DNA of 64,000 nt from Arcticibacterium luteifluviistationis (GTDB taxonomy: Bacteria; Bacteroidota; Bacteroidia; Cytophagales; Spirosomataceae), in contig NZ_CP029480.1 of assembly GCF_003258705.1 (NCBI RefSeq), positions 2,046,001-2,110,000 of the forward strand. The letters run 5' to 3'. Shown in pieces: positions 8,014-17,508 of the stretch. Position 1 is the stretch's first letter. Every line of letters starts with the position of its first letter. The translations under genes were made by a program, and so were the position numbers. The notes below the pieces were generated by a model that was given only the letters and a program-made list of their open reading frames with translations, had not been told where the DNA came from and made no database searches.

Positions 8014-10539
8014 TTGAAAACATTTTTGAAATACATATTGCTCGCACTCTTTTCTAGCTTTTTGCTGTCTTGTAGTCACAAAGTCCAGCTCAAAGAAAAT
8101 GAGGTATTACTGGGAGAACAAGACTTTAAAGGCAACACTAAAATTCATAGCGAAGAACTTGCTACGCTTATCCCACTGAATCAAAGACCCAATAATAAGC
8201 CACTTAACGTACCTTGGATTCAATTTACGCCTAGAGTTTGGTTTTATAATTTTGGCTTAAATCAGTTTAACGCCAGCAAGCAAAACCAAAAGCTTGCCAA
8301 GTTTCAAAGTCAATTAAAAAGCTACCCAGAAGAATTTACCGCTAACTCTAAAACCGAACGTCTCAAACAACGATTTAGAAGAAAAGTTAGAAAAGCTGAA
8401 GAGAACCTCGCCTCTGAAAATTCATGGTTATGGCGAAACATAGGCGAACCACAAGCTATTACCAGTAGTGCAAAAGCCGAAAGTACGTCTCAAATTTTAG
8501 AAAAATACCTAAAAGACCGTGGATATAAAGATGCAAAAGTGTCTTACACTATGGATAAGCCTTTAGGAACTGATATGACAAAACTAACCTACAAGGTTAA
8601 AGAAGGTATTGGTTATGTGGTTGATACTGTATTTTATGAGGTTCTTGACCCTAAACTTGACAGCCTCATTTTTGCCCATGAAAATGAACAACTGATTAAA
8701 GCAGGAGATTTATTTGACATTCAAAAAGTAGAAGCTGAAAAAACAAGAATAGAACTATTGGCAAAGCAAAAAGGCTACTATAATTTCTTAAACCAATTTA
8801 TAGTGCATGAAGCTATAAATGCAAACTACTCCGAAGAAGAATTTTATGCTAAAAAACATGGCAACCTGAGGTTCACCATCTTAAACCCTCCAAACGCTGA
8901 TTCGCATAAGAGTTATTCTATAAAAGAAGTTGTATTCAAGGGATTTGACCCATACGCCGTCAATATTTTAAACAAAGCCGACACCATTTCGGTAAATGAA
9001 GTTAAGTACATAACACTCAACAGCGGAATTCCAGAAAAGATATTAGACAAAAAGGTAATTTCAAGACCGGGTACTATTTATAACATTGATGAAGTATCAG
9101 AAACTCAAAGGCAAATTGGTCTTCTTAACCAATTCTCGTTTGCTAGTTCTCAAATAAACCCGCTTAACAGCGAAGAAGTAAGCTTAGAATACTTTGCTCC
9201 GCAATTACAAAAATACTCCATTAGTACAGGTCCAGGGTTAAATCACGTTTATAACGGAAGCTCAGGCTTCTTAGGTTTTGGTGTACCCGTTACCCTGACT
9301 GCACGTAATCTCATCAAGAAATTAGAAATATTTGAAGCCTCTGGAAGAGTTTTTAGAGAAGGACAACCATCGCCTCTTGGCACTACAGATGTACGTGGTA
9401 GCTGGGAAATAGGTACCAATGTGAGTATGACCTTCCCTAACATTACTATTTTCGGACAGGATATCGAACGCCTAAGATTAAAAAACCCAAGAACGCAGCT
9501 GGGAGCAGGATTTAACTATTCCGAACCTTTTTGGGGAAATAGATTAAACTTTAAGCTAAACAGTAATTACCGCTGGCAGCCAACTAAGTTCACAACCGTT
9601 TTCTTGTCGCTTTTGGATGCGAACCTTATTAATACCAATTATAACCTGAATGACGAAGCTGGTCTAAGCTTTTACAATAGTCTGTTAGAACAGCAAGCCT
9701 TAGGGAACAACCTTAAAACCACCTTTGACCCGCAGTTTGTAAGTAGCTTTAATGCCACCCATGTTTATAATGACCAAAACTTACAAGAGCCATATGCTAG
9801 TTCTAAATTTCTTAGAGTTTTTGTGGAATCTGGTGGCACTTTGCTTAACCTCTCTAAGAATAAAGACCAAATCAATTTTATAGAAAAACTATTGCCCCTG
9901 CGTCAAGATTTCAATTCTCCCGACACTGTCAGAAAATATTTTAGATTTGTTAAAATCAATGTGGACTATAGGAGGTATATCAATTTAGCTCCATCTGCCA
10001 GCTTAGCATATCGAATCAATGTAGGTGTGGCAAACCCTTATGGAAACAAATCTTTACCCTATGAGAAAAACTTTTTTATAGGAGGGAGTAACTCTGTAAG
10101 AGCATGGTCTCCACGTGCTTTGGGCGTTGGTTCTGCCCTGCCCGATACTGCTAGCGGAAATATTATCCCACAAACTGGTGATATACTTTTGGAAGGTAGC
10201 ATTGAGGTCAGGAAAAAAGTGGCTCGCTTCTTTGGCGACATTCAGCTGGCTGCCTTTGTTGATTTTGGAAATATTTGGAAATGGTATCAAATAGAAACCG
10301 AAGCCAAGAAAGACAAAGCAAACTTTGACTTCAATCGATTTTATAAGGAGTTTGCAGTAGGTACTGGCTTTGGTTTGCGGTACGACCTCTCCTATTTCCA
10401 ATTTAGGTTTGACTGGGGCATAAAAGTCATGGACCCCTCCAGAGACGAAGGAGAGCGATTTGTACTTGATGAATTTACGCTCAAAAGAAATAGCAGTTAT
10501 GGACTCAACTTCAATTTGGGTATAGGTTACCCGTTCTAA
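8014..10539 (+). CDS. tamL: TamL-type BamA/TamA-family outer membrane lipoprotein
   Basis: 841 residues from a TTG start at 8014; no better upstream ATG exists and the signal peptide begins right there. MKTFLKYILLALFSSFLLSC gives a lipoprotein signal with Cys20 as lipid anchor. Residues about 30-400 hold POTRA-type domains (YKDAKVSYTMDKPLG, YSIKEVVFKGFDPYAVNILN, PGTIYNIDEVSETQRQIGLL). The C-terminal half is an Omp85 beta-barrel (FFIGGSNSVRAWSPRALGVG, GTGFGLRYDLSYFQFRFDWG) ending in the outer membrane signature LGIGYPF. In Bacteroidota a lipidated TamA relative, TamL, replaces TamA and works with TamB in outer membrane biogenesis; no tamB is nearby. A shadow frame of 202 codons on the other strand is not a gene. 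Confidence 0.9.
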   Translation: MKTFLKYILLALFSSFLLSCSHKVQLKENEVLLGEQDFKGNTKIHSEELATLIPLNQRPNNKPLNVPWIQFTPRVWFYNFGLNQFNASKQNQKLAKFQSQLKSYPEEFTANSKTERLKQRFRRKVRKAEENLASENSWLWRNIGEPQAITSSAKAESTSQILEKYLKDRGYKDAKVSYTMDKPLGTDMTKLTYKVKEGIGYVVDTVFYEVLDPKLDSLIFAHENEQLIKAGDLFDIQKVEAEKTRIELLAKQKGYYNFLNQFIVHEAINANYSEEEFYAKKHGNLRFTILNPPNADSHKSYSIKEVVFKGFDPYAVNILNKADTISVNEVKYITLNSGIPEKILDKKVISRPGTIYNIDEVSETQRQIGLLNQFSFASSQINPLNSEEVSLEYFAPQLQKYSISTGPGLNHVYNGSSGFLGFGVPVTLTARNLIKKLEIFEASGRVFREGQPSPLGTTDVRGSWEIGTNVSMTFPNITIFGQDIERLRLKNPRTQLGAGFNYSEPFWGNRLNFKLNSNYRWQPTKFTTVFLSLLDANLINTNYNLNDEAGLSFYNSLLEQQALGNNLKTTFDPQFVSSFNATHVYNDQNLQEPYASSKFLRVFVESGGTLLNLSKNKDQINFIEKLLPLRQDFNSPDTVRKYFRFVKINVDYRRYINLAPSASLAYRINVGVANPYGNKSLPYEKNFFIGGSNSVRAWSPRALGVGSALPDTASGNIIPQTGDILLEGSIEVRKKVARFFGDIQLAAFVDFGNIWKWYQIETEAKKDKANFDFNRFYKEFAVGTGFGLRYDLSYFQFRFDWGIKVMDPSRDEGERFVLDEFTLKRNSSYGLNFNLGIGYPF

Positions 10540-10697
10540 AGAGTAAATCCATTTATTATTTCGACTTACAATAAAATGGCAATATTTTAAAGATACTCTT
10601 TGCCAATTTAGGTTATATAATTGCACAAAATATTGATTATTCGAATCAAGTAGACAAAGCATTTTTTATATAGCCATTCATTCGCTACTTTTTGCGT

Positions 10698-11951
10698 ATG
10701 AAATCAAACAGAAGAATTTTCTTAGGTCAATTAGGCCTAGGATTAGCCGCCCTAGAAGCCACAGGTCAAACATTAAACCCATCGAAACCTATTTCGGAAG
10801 AAGCTTTCTGGGATAATGTGAGAAAAGGTTTTCCATTAACAGACAATCGTGTTTACCTTAATAATGGAACATTTGGACCCTCTCCAAAAGTTGTGCTCGA
10901 TGCCATTAAAACATCTTTAGATAAGACAAACACCTCTGGTGAATATGGTCATACCGACGAATACAGAAAGGTCTTAGCTAAATTTGTGGGTGTTAGCGAA
11001 GAAGAAATCAGTTTGACACATAATACTACAGAAGGCATTAATATTATTTGCTGGGGACTTGACCTAAAAGAAGGGGATGAAGTAATCATCAGCTTGCATG
11101 AGCACGTAGGAAACGCATTACCTTGGCTAAATAGAGCAAAACTTCATGGAATAAAGCTTAAAACTTTTGAACCTGGAACGACGGCAGAAGAAACACTGGA
11201 CAGAATAAAAAACTTAGTGACTCCAAAAACAAAAGTTATCACGGTGCCGCACATTAGCTGTACGCTAGGCCAAGTTTATCCTGTCAAAGAAATAGCAGAT
11301 TTCGCACGTCCAAAAGGAATTTTCACGGCTATTGATGGAGCACACGGTACAGGAACTTTTGACATAAACTATAAAGAATTAGGCTGTGATAGTTACGCTA
11401 CCAGCTGCCATAAGTGGATGCTAGGGCCAAACGGCTCTGGTTTTCTATACCTAAAGAAAGAACACTTAGACCGTATTCAGGCTTACCAAGTAGGAGCTTA
11501 TTCGGATGCAGGATGGGATTTATATACCACACCTCCCTCCTTCCCTGCCTATAACCCTACAGCCCATCGATATGATTACGGTTCGCAAAGTACTCCGCTA
11601 TATGCAGGTGCTGCGGCTTCCGCCGAATATCACATGGCTTTAGGAAAAGACAAAATAGAAAAGCGAGTTAGAGAATTATCTCAACATCTATATACTGGAT
11701 TAGAAGAGCTAAATGGTTACCTAGATATTTTGACTCCAAAAGAGGTTCAGTCAAGTATATGCATGGTAACATTTAAACCAAAAAACTTAGAATATAGAGA
11801 ATTCTCCAAAAAAGCATCCAAAGCAGGATTTAGAATAAGAGTAGTACCTGAGAGTCAATTAAATGCCATCAGAATATCTACTCATATCTATAACTCAAAA
11901 GCTCAGTTAGATGATTTCCTGAAATTCACTAAAGAGGCCTTGACCACTTAG
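10698..11951 (+). CDS. Tat-exported class V aminotransferase-fold PLP enzyme
   Basis: 417 residues from the ATG at 10698; a TTG two codons earlier is possible but less likely. The N-terminus SNRRIFLGQLGLGLAA is a twin-arginine signal, so it is exported folded with its cofactor. PLP-fold motifs: NNGTFGPSPKVV, LTHNTTEGINII, the cofactor Asp in IDGAHGTG (about 212-219) and the Schiff-base Lys in SCHKWMLGPNGSG (about 239). It resembles the isopenicillin N epimerase-like and cysteine desulfurase-like branches of the fold; the substrate is unknown. Its 3' end overlaps the convergent SdpR-like gene by 4 bp. Confidence 0.87.
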   Translation: MKSNRRIFLGQLGLGLAALEATGQTLNPSKPISEEAFWDNVRKGFPLTDNRVYLNNGTFGPSPKVVLDAIKTSLDKTNTSGEYGHTDEYRKVLAKFVGVSEEEISLTHNTTEGINIICWGLDLKEGDEVIISLHEHVGNALPWLNRAKLHGIKLKTFEPGTTAEETLDRIKNLVTPKTKVITVPHISCTLGQVYPVKEIADFARPKGIFTAIDGAHGTGTFDINYKELGCDSYATSCHKWMLGPNGSGFLYLKKEHLDRIQAYQVGAYSDAGWDLYTTPPSFPAYNPTAHRYDYGSQSTPLYAGAAASAEYHMALGKDKIEKRVRELSQHLYTGLEELNGYLDILTPKEVQSSICMVTFKPKNLEYREFSKKASKAGFRIRVVPESQLNAIRISTHIYNSKAQLDDFLKFTKEALTT

Positions 11952-12253
11952 GCCACGCCTAAGCGGATTTTCGGCTTATTCAAATGTCTTGCTTGGTCAG
12001 GTTTAAACTGAACAAACCATTTAAACACTTCTTCTAAAGACCTCGTTTGAAGCGAGTAATAGATAAACTGACCTTTTTTCTTGGCTTTAATAAGGCTTGC
12101 TTGCTTTAGTAAATCCAAGTGATGAGATATACTTGGCTTTGAAATATTGAATTCGTTTGAAATTTGACCTGCGGACTTTTCTCCATCTTTTAAGATTTCA
12201 AGAATAGACCTACGGGTCTCGTCATTCAAGGCTTTGAATGTAGTGGTTATCAT
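11948..12253 (-). CDS. ArsR/SdpR-family autorepressor-like regulator
   Basis: 101 residues, almost entirely one winged helix: FKALNDETRRSILEILKDGE, then AGQISNEFNISKPSISHHLD as the recognition helix (residues about 27-47) and a wing KAKKKGQFIYYSL. No metal-binding Cys pair of the ArsR type is present; the pattern fits the SdpR autorepressor branch. A dyad-symmetric sequence lies 26 bp upstream of the start and may be its own operator. The usual SdpI-type membrane partner is not next to it. Confidence 0.88.
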   Translation of the reverse strand: MITTTFKALNDETRRSILEILKDGEKSAGQISNEFNISKPSISHHLDLLKQASLIKAKKKGQFIYYSLQTRSLEEVFKWFVQFKPDQARHLNKPKIRLGVA

Positions 12254-12278
12254 TTTTTATTTTAGGAAAGCGTTAGAA

Positions 12279-12294
12279 ATATTTAGCCAAATAT
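12279..12294. promoter_or_regulatory. Candidate operator of the SdpR-like gene
   Basis: Perfect inverted repeat ATATTT-AGCC-AAATAT, 26-41 bp upstream of the regulator's start codon. Position and symmetry fit an autorepression site; its A+T richness means chance occurrence is possible. Confidence 0.35.
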
Positions 12295-12392
12295 CGAATT
12301 AATTCATTAAAAAACAAAAAAGCTTTAAAGAGAAGCTTCCTCAAAATAGAAAAAGGCAACACAAACCATAGCTCCAAAGAAAGCATTATCAT

Positions 12393-12400
12393 TATATTTG
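12393..12400 (+). promoter_or_regulatory. Candidate -7 element of the thrA operon
   Basis: TATATTTG fits TAnnTTTG and would give a leader of about 70 nt before thrA. I saw no attenuator-like leader peptide rich in Thr or Ile codons. Confidence 0.45.
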
Positions 12401-12475
12401 CAGCCGTTTAGCTTTCCTTTATATAAATAAAGAAAAACTGAAAAATCAGTTTCAAACATTTCGAATTAAGGTAGA

Positions 12476-14935
12476 ATGAAGGTTTTAAAATTTGGCGGAA
12501 CATCTGTAGGTACTGTAGAAAGTATAAATAAGGTTCTAGCAATTATTGAGAAAAATGTATCAGAGGGTAATAAAATAGCCGTGGTTTTTTCAGCCATGGG
12601 TGGTGTTACCAATCGTTTCATAGAAATAGGCAAAATGGCTGCCGAGGAAGAAACGGAATACATGGAGCACCTTCATTCTGTAGAAGAAAGACATTTCAAT
12701 GCCATTAGAAGGCTAATTGATGTCAAACAACAAAGTGAATTGATAGCCAAGGTCAAAGTAATTTTCAATGAAATTGAAGACCTACTGCGTGGAATATCTC
12801 TAATTCAAGATATTTCTCCGCGTACCATGGACTTGCTTTTAAGTTTTGGTGAAAGACTTTCTACTACTATAATTTCTGCCACGCTTAACAAAAAAGGCAT
12901 TGATGCCACTTTTGTTGATGCAAGAAAATTGATAAAAACAGATAGTAATTTCAATAATGCTTCTGTTCAAATAGAACTTACTAACAAAAACATTCAAGAG
13001 TTTGCTGCAGAAAACAAAGGTGTGTTATGCATTACTGGTTTTGTGTCTTCAAACGACAAAGGAGTAACCACTACTTTAGGTAGAGGTGGCTCTGACTATA
13101 CGGCTTCTATTTTTGGAGCAGCTTTAAATGCAGAAATCATAGAAATATGGACTGACGTAAACGGAATGATGACTGCTGACCCAAGAAAGGTGAAAAACGC
13201 ATTCACAATTCCTGATATTTCTTATGCTGAAGCTATGGAGCTATCGCACTTTGGTGCAAAGGTGATTTATCCGCCTAGCTTAACGCCTGCGTTCTTAAAG
13301 CAAATTCCAGTTAAAGTTTTAAATACTTTTAATGCCGAACATCCAGGCACTACGGTTTCTAAAGTAAGCAGAAGCACTCCTTACTCTATTACCGGAATTT
13401 CATCTATTGATGACATTGCCTTGGTTAATTTAGAAGGAAACGGCATGATTGGCGTAGCCGGTACCTCAGCTAAGGTTTTTGGTATACTGGCTGACCATAA
13501 CATTTCAGTTATCTTTATTTCTCAGGCTTCTTCAGAGCATTCTATTTGTTTTGCGGTTAATCCTTCCGATTCTAACCAAGTAGAAACCTTATTAAATGAA
13601 GGTTTTCAGTCTGAAATAGAAAGTGGCGACATTGACAAAATCAACGTGCAGCCTCATCTATCAATCCTTGCCGTGGTAGGTGAAGGTATGAAGTCAAGCT
13701 CTGGAACATCAGGAAAGTTATTTTCTGTATTGGGACAAAACGGTATCAATGTGGTGGGAATAGCACAGGGTTCATCTGAGCTTAATATTTCGATTGTGAT
13801 AAACAGAAAAGACATAAGTAAGGCATTAAACGCCATTCATGAGCGATTCTTTGAGATTGACGGTTTTACCTTAAATGTTTTCTTGGTTGGCCCTACAGGA
13901 CTAATCGGTAAAACACTTTTAAGTCAAATTGAAAATCAAGCAGCCTACTTAAAGAAGCATAAAAACACCAATATCAAGATTGTTGGCTTAATAAATAGCC
14001 GTAAAATGATGATTGATGCCGAGGGGCTATCCTTGGAAGACTGGGAAGAAAACTTGAATGAGAATGGCGAAAAAGCTAATCTCAGTGAGTTTATTTCTGA
14101 TGTTAAGGATTTGAATTTACCAAATACCGTTTTTGTAGATTCTACAGCCAATAAGGATATTGTTCAGCATTACGCTGGAATTTTAGAAAACAATATTTCT
14201 ATTATCACACCTAATAAAGTGGCCAACTCTGGTTCTCAATTTGATTATGATAGGCTTCAAAAAATAGCCAACACCAGAAATGTCCAGTTTCTTTATGAAA
14301 CTAACGTAGGTGCTGGTTTACCAATCATTAATACGCTTCAAGGCTTGATTAATAGTGGTGATGAAATTCATCAAATTGAAGCGGTGTTATCTGGAACTTT
14401 GGCTTACATTTTCAACAACTTTGACGTAGGTAAGAAGTTTGTAGACGTGGTAAAAGAAGCGAAGGAAATGGGTTATACCGAGCCAGACCCACGAGAAGAT
14501 TTAAGTGGGATGGATGTGGCTAGAAAAATATTAATTCTGGCACGTGAGTCAGGTTTACAATTAGAGCCTAGCGATGTAGAACTAACACCTCTTTTGAGCG
14601 AAAACTGCATGGCAGCCGCTTCTGTAGAAGATTTTTACGTAGAACTTGAAAAAGAAAACGCCACTTTTGAAAAGCTTATAAACGATGCTAAAAGCAAAGG
14701 GCAGGTTTTAAGATATATAGCCAAACTTAATAAAGGTAAAGCGTCTATTGCTTTAGAAACAGTAGATAAGAATCACCCTTTTTATGCTTTAGCTGGCTCA
14801 GAAAACATTATTAGTTTTACCACCAGTAGATATAAAACAAACCCACTAGTAGTAAAAGGCCCAGGTGCAGGTGCTGAAGTAACCGCCATGGGTGTTTTTG
14901 CTGATATCATCAGTTTAAGTTCTTCATTAAATTAA
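12476..14935 (+). CDS. thrA: Bifunctional aspartokinase / homoserine dehydrogenase I
   Basis: 819 residues, the normal length for the fused enzyme. It catalyses the first and third steps from aspartate to homoserine. The aspartokinase domain (1 to about 290) opens with VLKFGGTSVG and contains TTLGRGGSDYTASIFG and EIWTDVNGMMTADPR. Two ACT regulatory domains follow (about 310-460; VNLEGNGMIGVAGTSAKVFG, LAVVGEGMKSSSGTSGKLFS). Homoserine dehydrogenase starts near 465 (VFLVGPTGLIGKTLL) with the catalytic block TNVGAGLPIINTLQGLINSG and YTEPDPREDLSGMDVARKIL. The ACT domains imply threonine feedback, as in the E. coli enzyme. First gene of an operon with thrB 12 bp downstream. Confidence 0.97.
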   Translation: MKVLKFGGTSVGTVESINKVLAIIEKNVSEGNKIAVVFSAMGGVTNRFIEIGKMAAEEETEYMEHLHSVEERHFNAIRRLIDVKQQSELIAKVKVIFNEIEDLLRGISLIQDISPRTMDLLLSFGERLSTTIISATLNKKGIDATFVDARKLIKTDSNFNNASVQIELTNKNIQEFAAENKGVLCITGFVSSNDKGVTTTLGRGGSDYTASIFGAALNAEIIEIWTDVNGMMTADPRKVKNAFTIPDISYAEAMELSHFGAKVIYPPSLTPAFLKQIPVKVLNTFNAEHPGTTVSKVSRSTPYSITGISSIDDIALVNLEGNGMIGVAGTSAKVFGILADHNISVIFISQASSEHSICFAVNPSDSNQVETLLNEGFQSEIESGDIDKINVQPHLSILAVVGEGMKSSSGTSGKLFSVLGQNGINVVGIAQGSSELNISIVINRKDISKALNAIHERFFEIDGFTLNVFLVGPTGLIGKTLLSQIENQAAYLKKHKNTNIKIVGLINSRKMMIDAEGLSLEDWEENLNENGEKANLSEFISDVKDLNLPNTVFVDSTANKDIVQHYAGILENNISIITPNKVANSGSQFDYDRLQKIANTRNVQFLYETNVGAGLPIINTLQGLINSGDEIHQIEAVLSGTLAYIFNNFDVGKKFVDVVKEAKEMGYTEPDPREDLSGMDVARKILILARESGLQLEPSDVELTPLLSENCMAAASVEDFYVELEKENATFEKLINDAKSKGQVLRYIAKLNKGKASIALETVDKNHPFYALAGSENIISFTTSRYKTNPLVVKGPGAGAEVTAMGVFADIISLSSSLN

Positions 14936-14947
14936 GTCAAAAATATC

Positions 14948-15880
14948 TTGTCAGAAAGTATCAAAATATTTGCTCCAGCCACTGTGGCAAACGTATCGTG
15001 CGGCTTCGACATTTTCGGTTTGGCTGTTGATAATCCTGGTGACGAAGTCATTCTAACCAAAAGAAATGACAACAAAATAGTCATTAAGGAAATTACGGGT
15101 GACGAAGGAAAACTTACCTACGACCCAGAGAAGAACACCGTTTCTGTACCAATACTTAGATATTTAGATAAGATTCAAAATAAGACAGGTTTTGACATTA
15201 TTTTGAACAAGAAAATGCCTCTGGGCAGCGGTCTTGGCAGTAGCTCTGCCAGCTCTGTTGCCGGTGTTTTTGCAGCGAATGAATTACTAAACAATCCACT
15301 AGAAATAAGCGACTTACTTCCATTTAGTATGGAAGGAGAACGCATAGCTTGTGGAGCGGCACATGCCGACAATGTAGCCCCTGCCCTATTGGGTGGTTTT
15401 GTAATTATCAGAAGTTACGAACCATTAGATTTTATCAAAATCAATACCCCAGACGAACTTTACGTCAGCATTGTTCATCCAGATTTGGAGGTCAATACAA
15501 AAGATGCACGTATCATTCTTAGGCAAGAAGCTATCTTAAAAAAGATTATAGCCCAAACAGGAAATGTAGCAGGAATGGTGGCTGGACTTATGAGTTCTAA
15601 TTATGGACTAATAGGGCGTTCTATGACCGACTATTTAGTGGAACCAAACAGAGCCATACTTATACCTTACTTTAATGAGGTTAAACAAGCTGCTTTAGAA
15701 ACAGGTGCTTTAGGTGCTAGTATTTCTGGAGCGGGTCCTTCTATTTTTGCTTTTAGCCAAGGCAAAGAAATGGCTGATAAAGTGGGACAAGCTATGAAAG
15801 CCGTATTTACAGCTGCCAATATAAACACTAACCTGTTTGTTTCAGGTGTCAACCAAAATGGTCCTAGAATATTGGACTAA
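14948..15880 (+). CDS. thrB: Homoserine kinase
   Basis: 310 residues from a TTG start (SESIKIFAPATVANVSCGFD). A GHMP-family kinase that phosphorylates homoserine with ATP on the way to threonine. The ATP-binding loop PLGSGLGSSSASS is at residues 91-103, ERIACGAAHADNVAPALLGG follows, and the C-terminal GHMP motif is ALGASISGAGPSIFAF. Cytoplasmic, co-transcribed with thrA. thrC, often third in this operon, is absent; a GNAT gene follows instead. Confidence 0.96.
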   Translation: MSESIKIFAPATVANVSCGFDIFGLAVDNPGDEVILTKRNDNKIVIKEITGDEGKLTYDPEKNTVSVPILRYLDKIQNKTGFDIILNKKMPLGSGLGSSSASSVAGVFAANELLNNPLEISDLLPFSMEGERIACGAAHADNVAPALLGGFVIIRSYEPLDFIKINTPDELYVSIVHPDLEVNTKDARIILRQEAILKKIIAQTGNVAGMVAGLMSSNYGLIGRSMTDYLVEPNRAILIPYFNEVKQAALETGALGASISGAGPSIFAFSQGKEMADKVGQAMKAVFTAANINTNLFVSGVNQNGPRILD

Positions 15881-15889
15881 CACAGTTCA

Positions 15890-16408
15890 ATGATTACATA
15901 TCGCGAAGCCTTACCGTCTGATTACAAAGAAATAGCTCTAATACATGCTGCCAGCTGGAAAAAGCACTACAAAGGTATATTACCAGACAGTTGCCTAGAC
16001 GATAAGTTAGAGAGTGACAGATTAGAAATCTGGAAAAGCAGATTTGCTGAAAATAATCCGAATCAAAACGTAATATTGGCAGAAGATGAAGGCCAAATTA
16101 TAGGATTTGCGTGCACTTACCTACATCATAAATCTGGACATGGTTCTTTGCTTGATAATCTACACGTTCTTGCTACGCATCAAGGAAAGAGTATTGGTTT
16201 AACCTTAATGCAAAAGGCCTTTGATTGGGCAAAGAACTACGCACCTACTGAAAACCTTTTCTTAACGGTACTCTCTGAAAATGAATTGGCCAAAGGCTTT
16301 TACTATAAAATAGGTGGTACTTTGGAAGAAGAATACATGGAGGAGTTCCCAAAAGGAAATAGTATTTTAGTACAACGAATCTCTTGGAATAAAAGACCTA
16401 CCCTATGA
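15890..16408 (+). CDS. GNAT-family N-acetyltransferase
   Basis: 172 residues. N-terminal YREALPSDYKEIALIHAASW, central VILAEDEGQIIGFACTYLHH strand and the acetyl-CoA loop LHVLATHQGKSIGLTLMQKA (a Q-x-x-G-x-S variant of the usual pattern, residues about 100-120), then the EN.LAKGFYYKIGG helix typical of the fold. The acceptor is unknown. It is 9 bp after thrB and overlaps the next gene by 4 bp (ATGA), so it is part of the thr operon, but nothing ties its substrate to threonine. Confidence 0.88.
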   Translation: MITYREALPSDYKEIALIHAASWKKHYKGILPDSCLDDKLESDRLEIWKSRFAENNPNQNVILAEDEGQIIGFACTYLHHKSGHGSLLDNLHVLATHQGKSIGLTLMQKAFDWAKNYAPTENLFLTVLSENELAKGFYYKIGGTLEEEYMEEFPKGNSILVQRISWNKRPTL

Positions 16409-17508
16409 TAAAGAAAATAATAGCCCTCCTACTCCTTTGTGTATATTTCAAGACTGCAGTGGCACAAAAAGAACCTATGAAAATAGCGGTGGCAGGTTTG
16501 ACGCATACGCATGTTCATTGGGTATTACAAAGAGCTAGTGACGGCGACTTCGACTTAGTTGGCGTAGCCGAACCAAACAAAGAACTCGCTGAAAGGTTTT
16601 TCAAACAGTATAATCTACCGCTAGATATACTTTTTGAGGACATTGACTCGATGCTGGAAAATACAAATCCAGAAGCTATTTGTGCTTTCAATACCATCAG
16701 AGGGCATTTGGAAGTGGTAGAAAAAGCCGCTCCAAAAGGAATACACGTTATGGTGGAAAAGCCTTTGGCAGTAAATTTAGACCATGCCAGAAAAATGGAA
16801 GCTTTGGCTAAAAAGCATCAAATTCAGCTTTTGACCAATTATGAAACCACCTGGTATCCTACCAACCATAAAATCAAAGAAATTTTAGCTGAAGAAAAAG
16901 AAACCTTTGGTCAAATAAGGAAAATGGTAATTCATGACGGGCACCCTGGCCCTCAGGAAATAGGTTGTAATATAGAATTTTTAACATGGCTTACAGACCC
17001 TTATTATAATGGTGCAGGAGCATTGACAGACTTTGGCTGCTACGGTGCAAACCTTTCTACTTGGTTACACCCAAATGAAAAGCCAATAAGTGTGACTGCT
17101 GTAACACATCAATTTAAACCACACATTTATCCTTTAGTAGATGATGAAGCCACCATCATAGTTACTTATCCTAATTCGCAGAGTATTATTCAGGCAAGTT
17201 GGAACTGGAATTACAACAGAAAAGACATGGAGGTTTATACCGAAAAAGGCTTTCTAAAAGCGAATACGAGGCATGAACTAGAAATTATGAAAAACGAAAA
17301 GGATGGTTCTAAGGAATATATGCTAGAAGAAAGAGCAGCTCCTTTTAATGACCCTTTTTCATATATGATGGCTGTCATTAGGAATGAAGCGAAAATGTCA
17401 AAGTCGGATTTATCTAGTTTAGAAAATAATATGACTGTGATGGAAATATTGCAAGCCGCTATGATTTCAGCTAAAGAAGGGAGGACGGTAAACTTGACAG
17501 AACTTTAG
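16405..17508 (+). CDS. Exported Gfo/Idh/MocA-family oxidoreductase
   Basis: 367 residues. A Sec signal peptide (MIKKIIALLLLCVYFKTAVA, cut before QKEP) precedes a Rossmann domain whose usual GxGxxG loop reads AVAGLTHTHV. The family's EKP motif is at 118-120 (VMVEKPLAVNLDHARKME), followed by the C-terminal alpha/beta domain with GGALTDFGCYG-like YNGAGALTDFGCYG. Relatives use NAD(P) to oxidise sugars or related polyols. A Sec-exported member without a Tat signal is odd because the nucleotide cofactor would have to be acquired outside the cytoplasm. Last gene of the thrA operon; converges on the PAP2 gene with a 4-bp overlap. Confidence 0.85.
   Translation: MIKKIIALLLLCVYFKTAVAQKEPMKIAVAGLTHTHVHWVLQRASDGDFDLVGVAEPNKELAERFFKQYNLPLDILFEDIDSMLENTNPEAICAFNTIRGHLEVVEKAAPKGIHVMVEKPLAVNLDHARKMEALAKKHQIQLLTNYETTWYPTNHKIKEILAEEKETFGQIRKMVIHDGHPGPQEIGCNIEFLTWLTDPYYNGAGALTDFGCYGANLSTWLHPNEKPISVTAVTHQFKPHIYPLVDDEATIIVTYPNSQSIIQASWNWNYNRKDMEVYTEKGFLKANTRHELEIMKNEKDGSKEYMLEERAAPFNDPFSYMMAVIRNEAKMSKSDLSSLENNMTVMEILQAAMISAKEGRTVNLTEL

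Noticed and set aside
10054-10662. 202-codon minus-strand frame
   Set aside because: Antisense to the tamL beta-barrel and extending into A+T-rich DNA; no motif or start context.
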